Source: Panopea generosa (taxonomy: Eukaryota > Mollusca > Bivalvia > Adapedonta > Hiatellidae). Taken from it: a stretch of DNA of 64,000 bases. The first letter of the stretch is position 1. Every line of letters starts with the position of its first letter. Below the pieces are notes generated by a model. The model saw only the letters and a list, made by a program, of their open reading frames with translations. It made no database searches and was not told the origin of the DNA. Where the stretch lies: NCBI GenBank assembly GCA_029582155.1, contig CM055896.1, positions 5,251,598-5,315,597 on the forward strand, read 5' to 3'. Of the stretch, positions 36,890 to 48,239 are shown one piece after another. The position numbers were made by a program, and so were the translations under genes.

Positions 36890-38768
36890 AACATATATGG
36901 TCTATGTGAGACAAACATGACACAATTTTCAGAAATTAAAATATCAGTAACATTACCAGAAAACAAAGTTTTGTATATATTTGGATTTAGTGAAACAAAT
37001 CTTAATGAATTATAAGACCTTTAATATTTTTAAGATTAGTTGATATTTAATGCTATTTAGAAAAGATAAATGGCGTAGAGGAATAATAGTTTATATTCAG
37101 TTTAAACATATTTTATTACGTATGTTATATATATATATATCAAGATATATAAATGAAATAAATGAACATAAAATGATAAAAAAATATATAACATATGCAA
37201 ATGGATTGAGCTACAAGTTATAACAACATTACTTACAGTTCTCTCCAGTGTATATACAAATGGAATAGAAGGTAATAGTTAAAAAGAAATAAATAATTTA
37301 GAAATAAATACATCATGTTTATGATTCGAGATCGTGCAGAAAAAGGGGATATAATTTATTGTAGGTACGATTTATCGTCCCCTACATTCTAAATTTGAAT
37401 GGAATAGTATAATTAAACGGCCTATACTGTATAAAATACAATAATGAAATAATTCTATTTGGTGATATCAATAAAGATCTTTTGAAAGCATATTTTACCA
37501 ATGATGAGAGTAAATCGGTTTCTACGCTAGGTTTAAGTCAATTAGTTTAAGCTCAAAATGAGAAAACGACTCATTAAGCTTATTCATCACACTTTTATTA
37601 AAGCGAAAACATAATTTCGATCGTGTCTGTTAAAAATATATACAAATGTATAAGTGATCACTAAACAATATTATGAAATAAACGAAAAGGTTTCACAATT
37701 ATATTACTTATAGACCTTTAAATATTTTAACGAAATTATCTTCTTAAAGGAATTAAGGTCAGTTCCATGGAAAATAATTTTCTATCTATAAAATACTGCA
37801 GACAGACTGAAAAACCTACTGTAAAATATTATAAACTAAAACTTTTAACTTTATACACTACAAATGCGCGCGACCACGCGCCAATAACCCATATGATGGT
37901 GTTATCCCATACATTTGTTGTTTTTAGACAAGGTAGAAGCATATATTAGCAACAAGTGGTTAAAATTTTTGTGACATACATAACACAGAGGTAGCGTTTA
38001 CAGGAATGAGTCTTGTTACAGAATCGCAGAGCGGTTAAAATTAGAATCGCTCACAATGCGTAAAGCCGAAAGCTAGCTAAAGATATCTCGTTATAAGTAT
38101 TAGCACTGTAAAATGGTAATTCTCTCAACTGTATTCACTATTTCTACCATTTATGTGTCCTTCGCGAATCCGGTGCTCCTAAAGAGTGTTTTGTTAGACG
38201 TATGATTCTCCCTATCATATATACATATAATAAAAGGCGATATAGATAAATAAATACAAAGAAGAACGAACTAATGTTTCCTTAGTAATTCATGATGCGA
38301 AGAAAGAATCGTAGTAAACAATTATAATTGAACAAAGAAAAATTATCCACAATCAAAATGAGATTTTTTTTAGATAATTTGGATTGGCTTAAAGGTCTGA
38401 TAATTATCAAGTTCTCGGATAAAAAAAATATAAATGTGTATATCAAATAAATTTATTTAAGATCATTTTTGGAAAGAATGCAAATTAAAGTGCATGATCG
38501 ATTATTCAAATTGTGATGCACTTAACTAGTCTGGCATGTCTGACTCTCCTCAAAATATATTTTTGATGTCTCAGGTAAATAAGTAAATTTAGCATCCAAA
38601 TATTTATCATATTCAGATATACTGAAAGCAACATATCTTACTGGCATTGGTCCAAGGTTGTTAAATCTACTACCCCTTTCTTTTGAAAGTATTACGTTTT
38701 TAATGTATATGATAGCGAAAACATATTTATATCCTATTGTATTAAGATGTTTAGCTGCCCCCCACCCA

Positions 38769-38828
<60 letters not shown>

Positions 38829-40070
38829 TGCTCTCTCCATACATATACTTTTCTCCATCCTCTCTCTCTCTCTCACTCTCACCTGTCTCTCTCTATATAA
38901 ATGGGTTACTATATGGTAGCTCAAAAAACAAACAATGTTTATTATAAATATGTATGATTGTCTTTATTAACTTCCAGAAGGCCTTTGATCACGATATTTT
39001 TACAATATTACTAGCAAAACAAAAATGTTATAAATGCAATGATCGTTTTTGATGTGGATGAAATCAAGTTAAGCCATTTTCAACTACCAATTATGTAATT
39101 TAAGGGTTTTGCAGGGTTTCATTTTAGGTCCATTGTTATTTTTCATAAATGATTTACTGTTACTAATTACAAACGTTTCAACAACTGACCTGTATCCAGA
39201 CGATACACTGCTATATTATATTTTAAACAAATATCTTTGAAAAGTTACTTGCATACTACAATTAATCGTCTTAATATGTGGTGCATTCAATTTCTATGGT
39301 ATTGAATACTGATAAAACCGAAGTGGTGCTATTTAACTCTTTTCAGAAACAAAAGCATTGAAATCATATCAATTCACAACTAACGTACTTCGGTACTGAA
39401 ATACCTACTACCATTAAGACGATAAAATCCTTAGAATCGTTTGTGACGATCGACGCTATGCAGTAAAGATTAACAAGATGCCAATAAAAATATTTCATCA
39501 TGTATGTGGCTATTATCAAAGGTAAACTATTACAGTACTTTCAACCATAGAACTTTATATTACAAAGTTTATATACAGTTATATTTCAATTATTGTCGTA
39601 CAATTTTTAAATAATTAACAAGTTCAATATGAAACTCTACATATTAAAAACGAAAATCTAACTATTTTGTCTATCGATCAAACTGTTTTTTGCAAAAGAA
39701 AAAAAAAAGAACCTAGAACAGAAATGTTTGAAGGTATTTATATTCAGGTGCAATTATACGAAATTATATTTTGTTTAATATAAGGAACGCGTGTTTGTTA
39801 AATGAATCCGCAAGAAAATTGTTTAATTTGGATGAATAGAAATGCCCCCAACAGCTATATACTTGTTAAATATCATAATATAAATATATTTTTAAATGCA
39901 TTGCCTTTTTGCATTGATTATTTTATTTGTTGCGTTTTTTCTTCATTATATCATAGTTAACATGACAAATTGCATGTATCTGAATTTGAATGTTGTCTTT
40001 ACGAATAAAAACAATGGCTTTTTTTGTATGAGTGTAAATGTGTATTAGTATCGTGTGCGTTTTGTATCAA
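36890..40070 (+). mobile_element. Jockey/CR1-like LINE, heavily decayed
   Basis: Plus-strand fragments: YIFGFSETNLNEL near 36975 (endonuclease), EIILFGDINKDLL near 37450, FINFQKAFDHDIF near 38970 and FILGPLLFFINDLLLL near 39130 (RT). DLYPDDTLLYYIL near 39190 carries PDD where YADD is expected. LNTDKTEVVLFNS is near 39310, and a fragment resembling the C-terminus (GIGPRLLNLLPLSFES) lies at about 38650, out of order. Stops and the CT microsatellite interrupt it. It lies in the intron between exons 2 and 3, antisense to the gene. Confidence 0.75.
38766..38895. repeat. (CT)n microsatellite
   Basis: An almost pure CT run at 38766-38827, then a degenerate CT-rich stretch to 38895. It is inserted in the LINE remnant. 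Confidence 0.9.
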
Positions 40071-40304
40071 ATTTAATAAATACATAATGTGTGATATATT
40101 AAGAAGATGAATGACAGTTATTTCCCATCTTTCTGAGAATGTTTATGTTTATATGAGGGCCTCAATGAAGATTGTTTCATCAACTGAGTTACCGTCTTGC
40201 AATAAAGACATCATTTACCTATTTAATTACTAACTTCTTATATAGCTTCATTTATGTGAGTTGGTACTTTAATATCAAGCAGCAATAATAAAAATATGGT
40301 TTAC

Positions 40305-40523
40305 CTGGTGGAGACGTTTTTCTCCCATATACTCTTATTTCTTCAACATTGTAAACTCCCCCCAAATCAACTTGCCACCATGGAGCTTTTCTGTATTCTG
40401 TTACACTAAAGTGTTCAGAATTTACAGGTGAACACTGTTTTTTACCATCTACTGCATTCCTGGCTAACCATTTTTGTTCCAATGTTCCAGACTGACTTGC
40501 ATGTTTCAGTAACGCAACGTTCA
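40305..40523 (-). CDS. Exon 2: N-terminal half of F5/8C/F-lectin-like domain 1
   Basis: 73 codons, phase 1-1, acceptor TTATAG and donor CAG|GTAAAC. It starts NVALLKHASQSGT, matching the family opening NVA..K.ASQSS, followed by ARNAVDGK and the signature PWWQVDLGGVYNVEEIRVYGR. These are hallmarks of the discoidin/F5-8C fold, here in the subtype found in fucose-binding F-type lectins. Ligand specificity cannot be read from this half alone. The second half of the domain is 7.4 kb downstream in exon 3, with a Tc1 element and a LINE in the intron. Confidence 0.85.
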
Positions 40524-40884
40524 CTATAAGTGTAGAAAAAAATTAAAAACATGAATAATTAAAACAAATCTACATTTAAATGCTATATTATTATACTATA
40601 CTCTATTGCATGTTATATTCTCAATGTGTTATGCCTTGCGAGAAAGCTTCTGGCAGCATTTTTAAAGTTTTAAATTTTACCTGGCCGAAAGTCGAACTCA
40701 TAAAACTGCTACATGATTGATGGACATACTTAAAAGATAAAACGCTAAAGTCAATTATTGTTTGAAGTTAAGAACGTCTCACATCATGAAATGTTATATC
40801 CAAACAATCTTATTGAAAGTATAATAAAATATGAATGATCATAATTTAAACTTAAAATAAAAGTTTATAGTATATTATACAGAC

Positions 40885-40975
40885 CTGAAGATGTCACGTT
40901 CAAGCCACATACACCAAACACCAGTTCTGCTATAAGACTAACAAGTAAAGGCAGACATGCAGACATCGTCTTCAT
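40885..40975 (-). CDS. Exon 1 (coding part): signal peptide
   Basis: The ATG at 40975 opens about 30 codons: a short basic start (MKTM), a hydrophobic core rich in Leu, Val and Ile (LPLLVSLIAELVFGV), then CGLNVTSS, typical of a cleaved signal peptide. The exon ends in TCAG before a GTCTGT donor, leaving phase 1. A strong acceptor (pyrimidine run, TTAG) ends at 40992, 16 nt upstream of the ATG, so the 5'UTR is probably spliced and its first exon lies above 41000. The next exon completes a valine codon and continues into the lectin-like domain. Confidence 0.75.
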
Positions 40976-40991
40976 CTTTTAAAACTTGAAT

Positions 40992-43900
40992 CTAAATAAG
41001 AAAATGGAGAATTATTCTAAAGTTTACAGTACTTGCACATGTTTTTAATAAGCTTTGTAATGCATCATATGACATGTACGTTCTGGTCACACGTGGGTAT
41101 CTGAAATACTTTTTTGCATTCCGGCATGTCTCGAAAGCCAGATATAGCATAGTCGATTTTTGTGGAACGTCAAATATGAAATAAAATCAGCAAAATATCT
41201 CCGCAAAGTTTAAAATTTATAAATTACCCCCTTCGACATTGATTCACTATTTCATATATTCGTGAAAAACATATCCGTGAAGCTTGGTACAGTTTTACGT
41301 TTGTTTAATCACAAAACTCGATAAATGTTACATGTATTTTCATACTAATTTTTATACTTATGCTATATGTAGTCTTGATATGATCATTGTGGTCTAAATA
41401 GTGTCTGTATAGTTTTGAGATGCCTAGATAATTTTTGTATTGTCTTCTGTATATTACTAGGCCAACATTTGCCGCTCATGTTGATACTCTGCACAATGTT
41501 CAATGCATACATTAATTTCCTGACTACAGATGTAGTTTATCTAATACTCTGTTTAATTAATCTAATTCTGAAGTCAAGATGGACAAATCCCATATCAAAA
41601 TAATGGCCTAGATTGACAATGAAAAAGATTCAGAAACCACAAATACAGATGTCTTCATCGACAAATTGATAATCAGAATGGAGAAGAAGAATTTTATGGT
41701 TTTGTATATACGCCACTATCCTTCGGCATGGAACCGGTGTTATTTGATGCGGATCAGACACCACTTGAGACAGCCACTTTTACTGTGTGACAAACATCAA
41801 CAGTTTCAGCGTTTGAGCTAACAAATGAGGAATAGTTATTTCTTCTCATATTAGTGACAACGTCCGATCCGCTATGCAGACTGACCAATATGTTGAAATG
41901 TCTACCTTGTTGCAGGGTTACGCAACGTACTCTTTCTTGATAATATTGGAAAGAGGGTTATTTAATGTACAAAACAAATCCAATGTTAAGATGTTAGCCA
42001 TCCATTCATGGACACTGCCACACCAACAGCACATATTCTATCCGTAAACACAGGAAAAAACTCTAAACACACGATGCTTTCTTCAGATTGCATTAATACT
42101 GTGGTGTCTACCGTTACAACGTTTAGTAGTAGTACGCTAATTGGGTAAAGATTTAGGTTATTGCCTTTAAACCGAATTGATTATAGTTTTTGTTTCACAA
42201 TGGCAAGTAATGTCTGTATCTATAGAGTAGTACATGTATATAGAAAAATGCTAATTATATTGTCAGACATTTGAGCGACTTAGCACAATGGTATATAAAA
42301 TAAACTTGCCACGCCCGTATGTTATTGATTATCGTTATTTATGGTTAGAAAATAGAGACACGGATTCTGCCATTTAAGTGCATAGGCTATAAATATCATG
42401 GGTACTTTATTACGCCACAGTTCACAAGTAGTTGGGCAGGAAAATGCTGGGTTTTTGTGCAGATAAACATCTTGGGCTAATCTTAGCTATTACCTTGTTT
42501 CAAATCGTCAATTATTTAGCTGTGTTGTGTGATCAAGGATAAAGTAACTACAGCCACGTCATTCAAATACATGACATTTCCTTTGGCAGAGTGACCTTAC
42601 ACAAAAACGACTACCGCCCCGCCCACTGGCCACGTATCATTGTTTGTCCATGAAAATACAATGTAGTGATTACTTAAACAGAGTTAACTTTTCTAAGGTA
42701 AATGACGGCGAAGCAACCGATATTTATCATTGATTAGAGTATTGACTTGTTTGGTTGACATCTCGCGTCAGGTCAGTTAGTAGGAATGTCAGTTTGAATG
42801 CATTATTACAAACATAATCTACAGGCGTGTCCTCTTTCGTTGTATATTGCTCAGAATGCCAAGAATTAAAACCTTTGTCTTGATAGAGGTACTGATTCTT
42901 ATGGTAACGCTGATCAAAAGTTTCATTCGTTCATTGTTTTGCCTGGATTGAACCAAACTAAATTCGTACAGGGGATATGAGTGCAGCAATTCTGCTTGGC
43001 TTGTAGGATGATATTGTTTACAAAATGGGTCGATGAAATTCTGATGCACTGCAAAATTATATCAGGATCTCTCATCTGTCTTGTTAGAGATATGGCTATT
43101 TATAAATATTTAAATGGAGATAATTATTTGTGAATAACCAAGACATAAATGTACAGACCAGACTACCGCGAGTGCACCTAGCTACAATGTAAACCATAGA
43201 CACAATATCAAGGTCTCTGCCAAACTAATAAATTTGGTGTCGACCATGACTTATATATTATGGAATTACATGCAACACATCTGGACAGGGTGGACAAATT
43301 TACATACATGAACTGATAGCTTTATATGAGTAGGATCCAGTTAAGGATTTATGACTACTCGCATGCTTTATAAAGAACAGATTTATAGACCTGTTGGATC
43401 ATACAGATACAGTGAATTCATATATATATATATACACATAGGACCTCTGTACTAGAAACAGTCGAATAATACAAATATCTAGGGATCATATTCCACGAAA
43501 GCAAGGCTTTTTCACAAAACTCTGATGCTTTAGCTAAAGCGTTTGAGATAAATGTCTCCATTGTTCATTCATTTAAGGAATTCGGTTTCAAGTCCTGTGA
43601 ACAATAGTTAAATAACTGTGTAATGCATACCAGAGCATAGAAAATATGCAAAACCTGGCAGCGAGATATTTCTTAAGAATGCATAGATAAGCTCCTGTCC
43701 CAGCATTTTTGGTTGCGATGTAGTTACAGACATTGGATTTCAATGTTTTAATCATTTTAACAATATAACACCTGTACACATGGCTTCTTCACATACTACG
43801 GCTATAAACTATTTTTCAAATCTAAGATCTCGTAAAATTCATTCGTATAAATCCGTTGATCATGAAGATACAGTGAAATAATATATATTTCTTTCAAAAA

Positions 43901-44024
43901 GAGAGATAATTAAAATCACAACAACGGAATGTCCGATATATGTTACTTATTAATTTTACTCATGAACAGAAAATGTTTGCTTGGTATCGAATATAGTTTT
44001 CTGTAAAATAGTGCTTAATATATT
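40992..44024. other. Upstream region, no gene recognised
   Basis: Should contain the unlocated 5'UTR exon and promoter of the minus-strand gene. I see no TATA/Inr arrangement I can defend. 41600-42150 is somewhat GC-richer without a usable open frame. A (TA)n run is at 43422-43435. Confidence 0.4.
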
Positions 44025-44423
44025 TCCTCTTATTTTTGTCTGTCTGTTTATTTATTTTGTATTGCATCAGTGTATCTAGTAGAACGACAGCTTAGTAAAA
44101 GTTATGGCATGACTAGTTTATTAATCTTTGTTTTTTACCAAGTTCAAATTTTCTAATTTTGCATGTATGATATTGTAAATAAAACAAGATACACAAATAT
44201 ATAGGACATACAACTACTTAACATATTGATGTAGTTGTACGTCTAATTTAGAAATATACTGTAAACATGGCTTTGAATTTGTAAATAACAAATGTATAAT
44301 GCCTCTCGTGGTATAGTTTGCATAATAATTGTTAGGTTGGTACAGAATAGATTTGCTTATGACTTGAACAAAGGTTGACTTTACATGAAGATGCTCTCTT
44401 GTATCAGTGCAGCTCCGAACAGG
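44025..44423 (+). mobile_element. Left flank of tandem-repeat-bearing element, copy A
   Basis: Matches 61545-61985 along its length: CCTCTTATTTT-GTCTGTCTG, TTAATCTTT, GTCTAATTTAGA, GCCTCTCGTGGTAT-GT, GCATAATAATTGT, TTGCTTATG-CTTGAACAAA and GCAGCTCCGAACAGGGCTTCTAT, each directly preceding a 67 bp repeat array. Two dispersed copies of the same flank-plus-array unit indicate a mobile unit rather than local satellite growth. Confidence 0.7.
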
Positions 44424-47400
44424 GCTTCTATGTATGTTGATGGATATACTGCCAATACTGCGGTATATAATAATATTGGCTGGAGGTATAGTATTAGTAT
44501 ATGTTGGTAAATATACTGCCAATGCTGCAGTATATGCAGATATTGGCTGGAAAGATAGTATCAGTATATGTTGGCAGATATACTACCAATGCTGCAGTAT
44601 ATGGTGATATTGGCAGGAAGTTTAGTATCAGTATATGATGGTAGATATACTGCCAACGCTGCAGTATGTGGTGATGTTGGTTGGAAGTATAGTATCATTA
44701 TATGTTGATGGATACACTGCCTATGCTGCACTGTATGGTGATATTGACTGGAAGTAAAGTATCAGTATTTGCTGGTGGATATACTGCCAATGCTGCAGTA
44801 TCGGGTGATATTGGCTGGAAGTAAAGTATCAGTAAATTTTGGTAGATATACAACCAATGTTGCACTATATGGTGATATTGGCTGGAAGTAAAGTATCAAT
44901 ATTTTTTGGTGGATATACAGTCAATGCTGCAGTATATGGTGATATTGACTGGAAGTAGGGTATCAGTATTTGTTTGTGGATATACTGCCAATGCTGCATT
45001 ATATGGTGATATTGACTGGAAGTAAAGTATCAGTATTTGTAGGTAGATATACTGCTGATGCTGCAGTATATGGTAATATTGGCTGAGAATATAATATCAG
45101 AATATGTTGGTGGATATACTGCCAATGCTGCAGTATATGGTGATGCTGGCTGTAAGTAGAGTATCAGTATTTGTTGGTGGATATACAGTCAATGCTGCAG
45201 TATATGGTGATACTGGCAGGAAGTGAAGTATCAGTATATGTTGGTAGATATACTGCCAATGCTGCAGTATATGGTGATATTGACTGGAAGTAAAGTATCA
45301 GTATATGTTGGTAGATATACTGCCAATGCTGCAGTAAATGGTGATATTGACTGGAAGTAAAGTATCAGTTTATGTTGGTAGATATACTGCCAATGCTGCA
45401 GTACATGATGATATTGGCTAGAAGTATAGTATCAGTATATATTGGTGGATAAACTGCCAATGCTGCAGTATATGGTGATATTGGCTGGAAGTTTAGTATC
45501 AGTATATGTTGGTAGGTAAACTGTCAATGCTGCACTATATGGTTATATTGGATGGAAGCATGGTATCAGTATATTTATGTTGTTGGATAAACTGACAATG
45601 CTGCAGTATATGTTGATATTGGCTTCAAGTAGAGTATCAATATATGTTGGTGAATATAATGCCAATAATATGCAATATATGTTGATATTGACTGGAAGTA
45701 AAGAATCGGTATATTTTGGTAGATATACTGCCAATGCTGCACTATATGGTGATACTGGCCGGAAGTGAAGTATCAGTATATGTTGGTAGATACACTGTCA
45801 ATGCTGCAGTACATGATGATATTGGCTAGAAGTATAATATCAGTAAATGTTGGTTAATATACTTCCAATGCTGCAGTACATGGTGATATTGGCTCAAAGT
45901 ATAGTATCAGTATATGTGGGTGAATATACTGCCAATGCTGCAGTATATGGTGATATTGGCTGGAAGTATAGTATCAGTATATGTTGGTAGATATACTGCC
46001 AATGCTGCAGTACATGGTGATATTGGCTAGAAGTATAATATCAGTAAATGTTGGTGAATATACTTCCAATGCTGCAGTACATGGTGATATTGGCTCAAAG
46101 TATAGTATCAGTATATGTTGGTGAATAAACTGTCAATGCTGCAGTGTATGGTGATATTGGCTGGAAGAATAGTATCAGTATATGTTGGTGAATTTAATGC
46201 CAATAATGCAGTATATGGTGATATTGGCTGAACATATAGTATCAGTATATGTTGGTAGATATACTGCAAATGCTGCAATACATGGTGATATTGGCTAGAA
46301 GTATAATATCAGTAAATGTTGGTTAATATACTTCCAATGCTGCAGTACATGGTGATATTGGCTCAAAGTATAGTATCAGTATATGTTGGTGAATATACTG
46401 CCATTGCTGCAGTATATGGTGATATTGGCTGGAAGAATAGTATCAGTATATGTTGGTGGATATACTGCCAATGCTGCAGTTCACGGTGATATTGGCAGGA
46501 AGTATAGTATCAGTATATGTTGGTGAATAAACTGCCAATGCTGCAGTATATGGTGATATTGGCTGGAGATAGAGTATCATTATATGTTGGTGGATATACT
46601 GCCAATGCTGCAGTACATGGTTATATTGGCTTGTAAATGAAGTATGGTATCTGTATATGTTGGTGGATATACTGCCTATGCTGCAGTATATGGTGATATT
46701 GGCTGGAAGTATAGTATCAGTATAGGTTGATGAATATACTGCCAATGCTGCAGTACATGGTGATATTGGCTGGAAGAACAGTATCAGTATAGGTTGGTGG
46801 ATATACTGCCAATACTGCAGTACATGGTGATATTGGCTGGAAGTAAAGTATCAGTATATGTTGGTGGATATACTGCCAATGCTGCAGTACATAGTGATTT
46901 TGGTTGGAAGTATAGTATCATTATATGTTGGTGGATATACTGCCTATGCTGCAGTATATGGTGATATTGGCTTGTAAATGAAGTATAGTATCAGTATATG
47001 TTGGTGGATATACTGCCTATGCTGCAGTATATGGTGATATTGGCTGGAAGTATAGTATCAGTATAGGTTGATGAATATACTGCCAATGCTGCAGTACATG
47101 GTGATATTGGCTGGAAGAACAGTATCAGTATAGGTTGGTGGATATACTGCCAATACTGCAGTACATGGTGATATTGGCTGGAAGTAGAGTATCAGTATAT
47201 GTTGGTGGATATACTCCCTATGCTGCAGTATTTGGTGATATTTGTTTGGAGTATAGTATTTGTATATGATGATGAATATATTGCCTATGCTGCAGTATAT
47301 GGTGATACTGGCTGGAAGTATAGTATCAGTATATGTTAGTGGATAAACTGTCAATGCTGCAGTATACGGTGATATCGGCAGAAGTAAAGTATCAGTATAT

Positions 47401-47550
47401 GTTGGTGAATATATTGCCAATGCTGCAGTTTAGGGTGATATTGGTTGGAAATACAGTATCAGTATATGTTGGTGAATATACTACCAATGCTGCAGTACAT
47501 GGTGATATTGGCTGGAAGTCTTTTTTCAGTATATGGTGGAAAACTGGAAT
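44424..47550 (+). repeat. 67 bp minisatellite array, copy A (about 46 monomers)
   Basis: The monomer core is GATATACTGCCAATGCTGCA, then GTATATGGTGATATTGGCTG, then GAAGTATAGTATCAGTATATG with TTGGTG. Spacing measured between successive CTGCAG sites is 67 bp. Monomers differ by point changes and small indels. Each carries an inverted repeat ATATACTGC/GCAGTATAT. Apparent minus-strand open frames across the array are an effect of the repeat, not genes. Confidence 0.95.
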
Positions 47551-48037
47551 ACTGCACTGATGTAAAATTGCTTACACGGAACGATCAGGATTAAATAGGT
47601 TTTTATTTTTTTTGTTTTCTGTAAGTGTCAATACTTGAAGTCTCAAGGACCTGCAAAAATATAATTGCAATAAAATTTATATAATTTATACGACCACACG
47701 CACGCATGTCTAAGTGTTATTTCTGTCTTTCCTATATAGTGATGAATTTATATACGAATACAGCGGCAATAAATTAGGATTTATAAAGTAAATAAGAAAT
47801 ATCGAATGAACCGATTGTGTTCATAAACATACTATGTGTCGTGTATGTTATCAGCAATGTTTATTAATATTCCTTTAACCGCTAGTTTGCACGATTTCGT
47901 AGTATAAATTATACAAATTAGGTTACAGTTGTAGTTTTTCCACATCATTGAAACGTTTCTACACCTACCAAAACATATCAAACATCACGGAAACACATTC
48001 ATACATGTTACACAGTTGGTTCAATACAGCAATAAGA
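47551..48037. other. Right flank of array A, no gene
   Basis: The array breaks off at about 47515-47550 (TTTTTTCAGTATATGGTGGAAAACTGG). The end of the window shows a similar break (CAGCATATGGTAGAA at 63986), so the start of this stretch may be the element's right end. Nothing else is recognised. Confidence 0.45.
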
Positions 48038-48232
48038 TGATTGATTGATTGATCGATTGAACATTTAGCATCATTTTAATGCCATCGAGGGCTAAGAAAC
48101 GATCAGTTAACCTAACCATTGTTTCCCGGGATCCTAAAAGGTTAATGAGACACAATGGCGTATATCAATCATCACGACCCCGGAATGATAGCCAGGCGCG
48201 TTACCGACTGACCTAACGGTCCCGGTCGCAGT
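48038..48232 (-). mobile_element. tRNA-derived SINE, same family as 51782
   Basis: On the minus strand: GACCGTTAGGTCAGTCGGTAAC head, GGGTCGTGATGATTGATATACG, CATTGTGTCTCATTA, GGTTAACTGATCGT and a tail with repeated ATCA. The body matches the SINE at 51782-52058 nearly phrase by phrase. Part of the body is missing. Confidence 0.8.
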
Positions 48233-48239
48233 AAAATGA

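Larger units (their letters stand above)
549..40991 (-). other. Gene locus: signal peptide, two F5/8C/F-lectin-like domains and an EGF-like repeat stalk; 3' end outside window
   Basis: I assembled this model by hand from minus-strand open segments bounded by AG acceptors and GT donors. The order is signal peptide, four half-domain discoidin/F-lectin exons, one half EGF, then eleven full EGF-like exons. All assigned junctions are phase 1, so the product reads through without a shift. Known relatives of this layout (F-type lectin or discoidin domain followed by many 8-cysteine EGF repeats, as in MEGF10/CED-1-like and mollusc EGF-containing receptor phosphatases) act as secreted or surface recognition proteins. 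No membrane segment is visible, so secretion versus anchoring is open. The 5'UTR exon (above 41000) and the 3' exons (below 549) are not located. Transcript evidence is lacking. Confidence 0.8.

Noticed and set aside
46443..47420. Minus-strand frames of 100-120 codons in the 67 bp arrays (also 44214, 45543, 61865, 63584)
   Set aside because: Produced by stop-poor repeat monomers read in rotating frames. No start context, splice border or domain.
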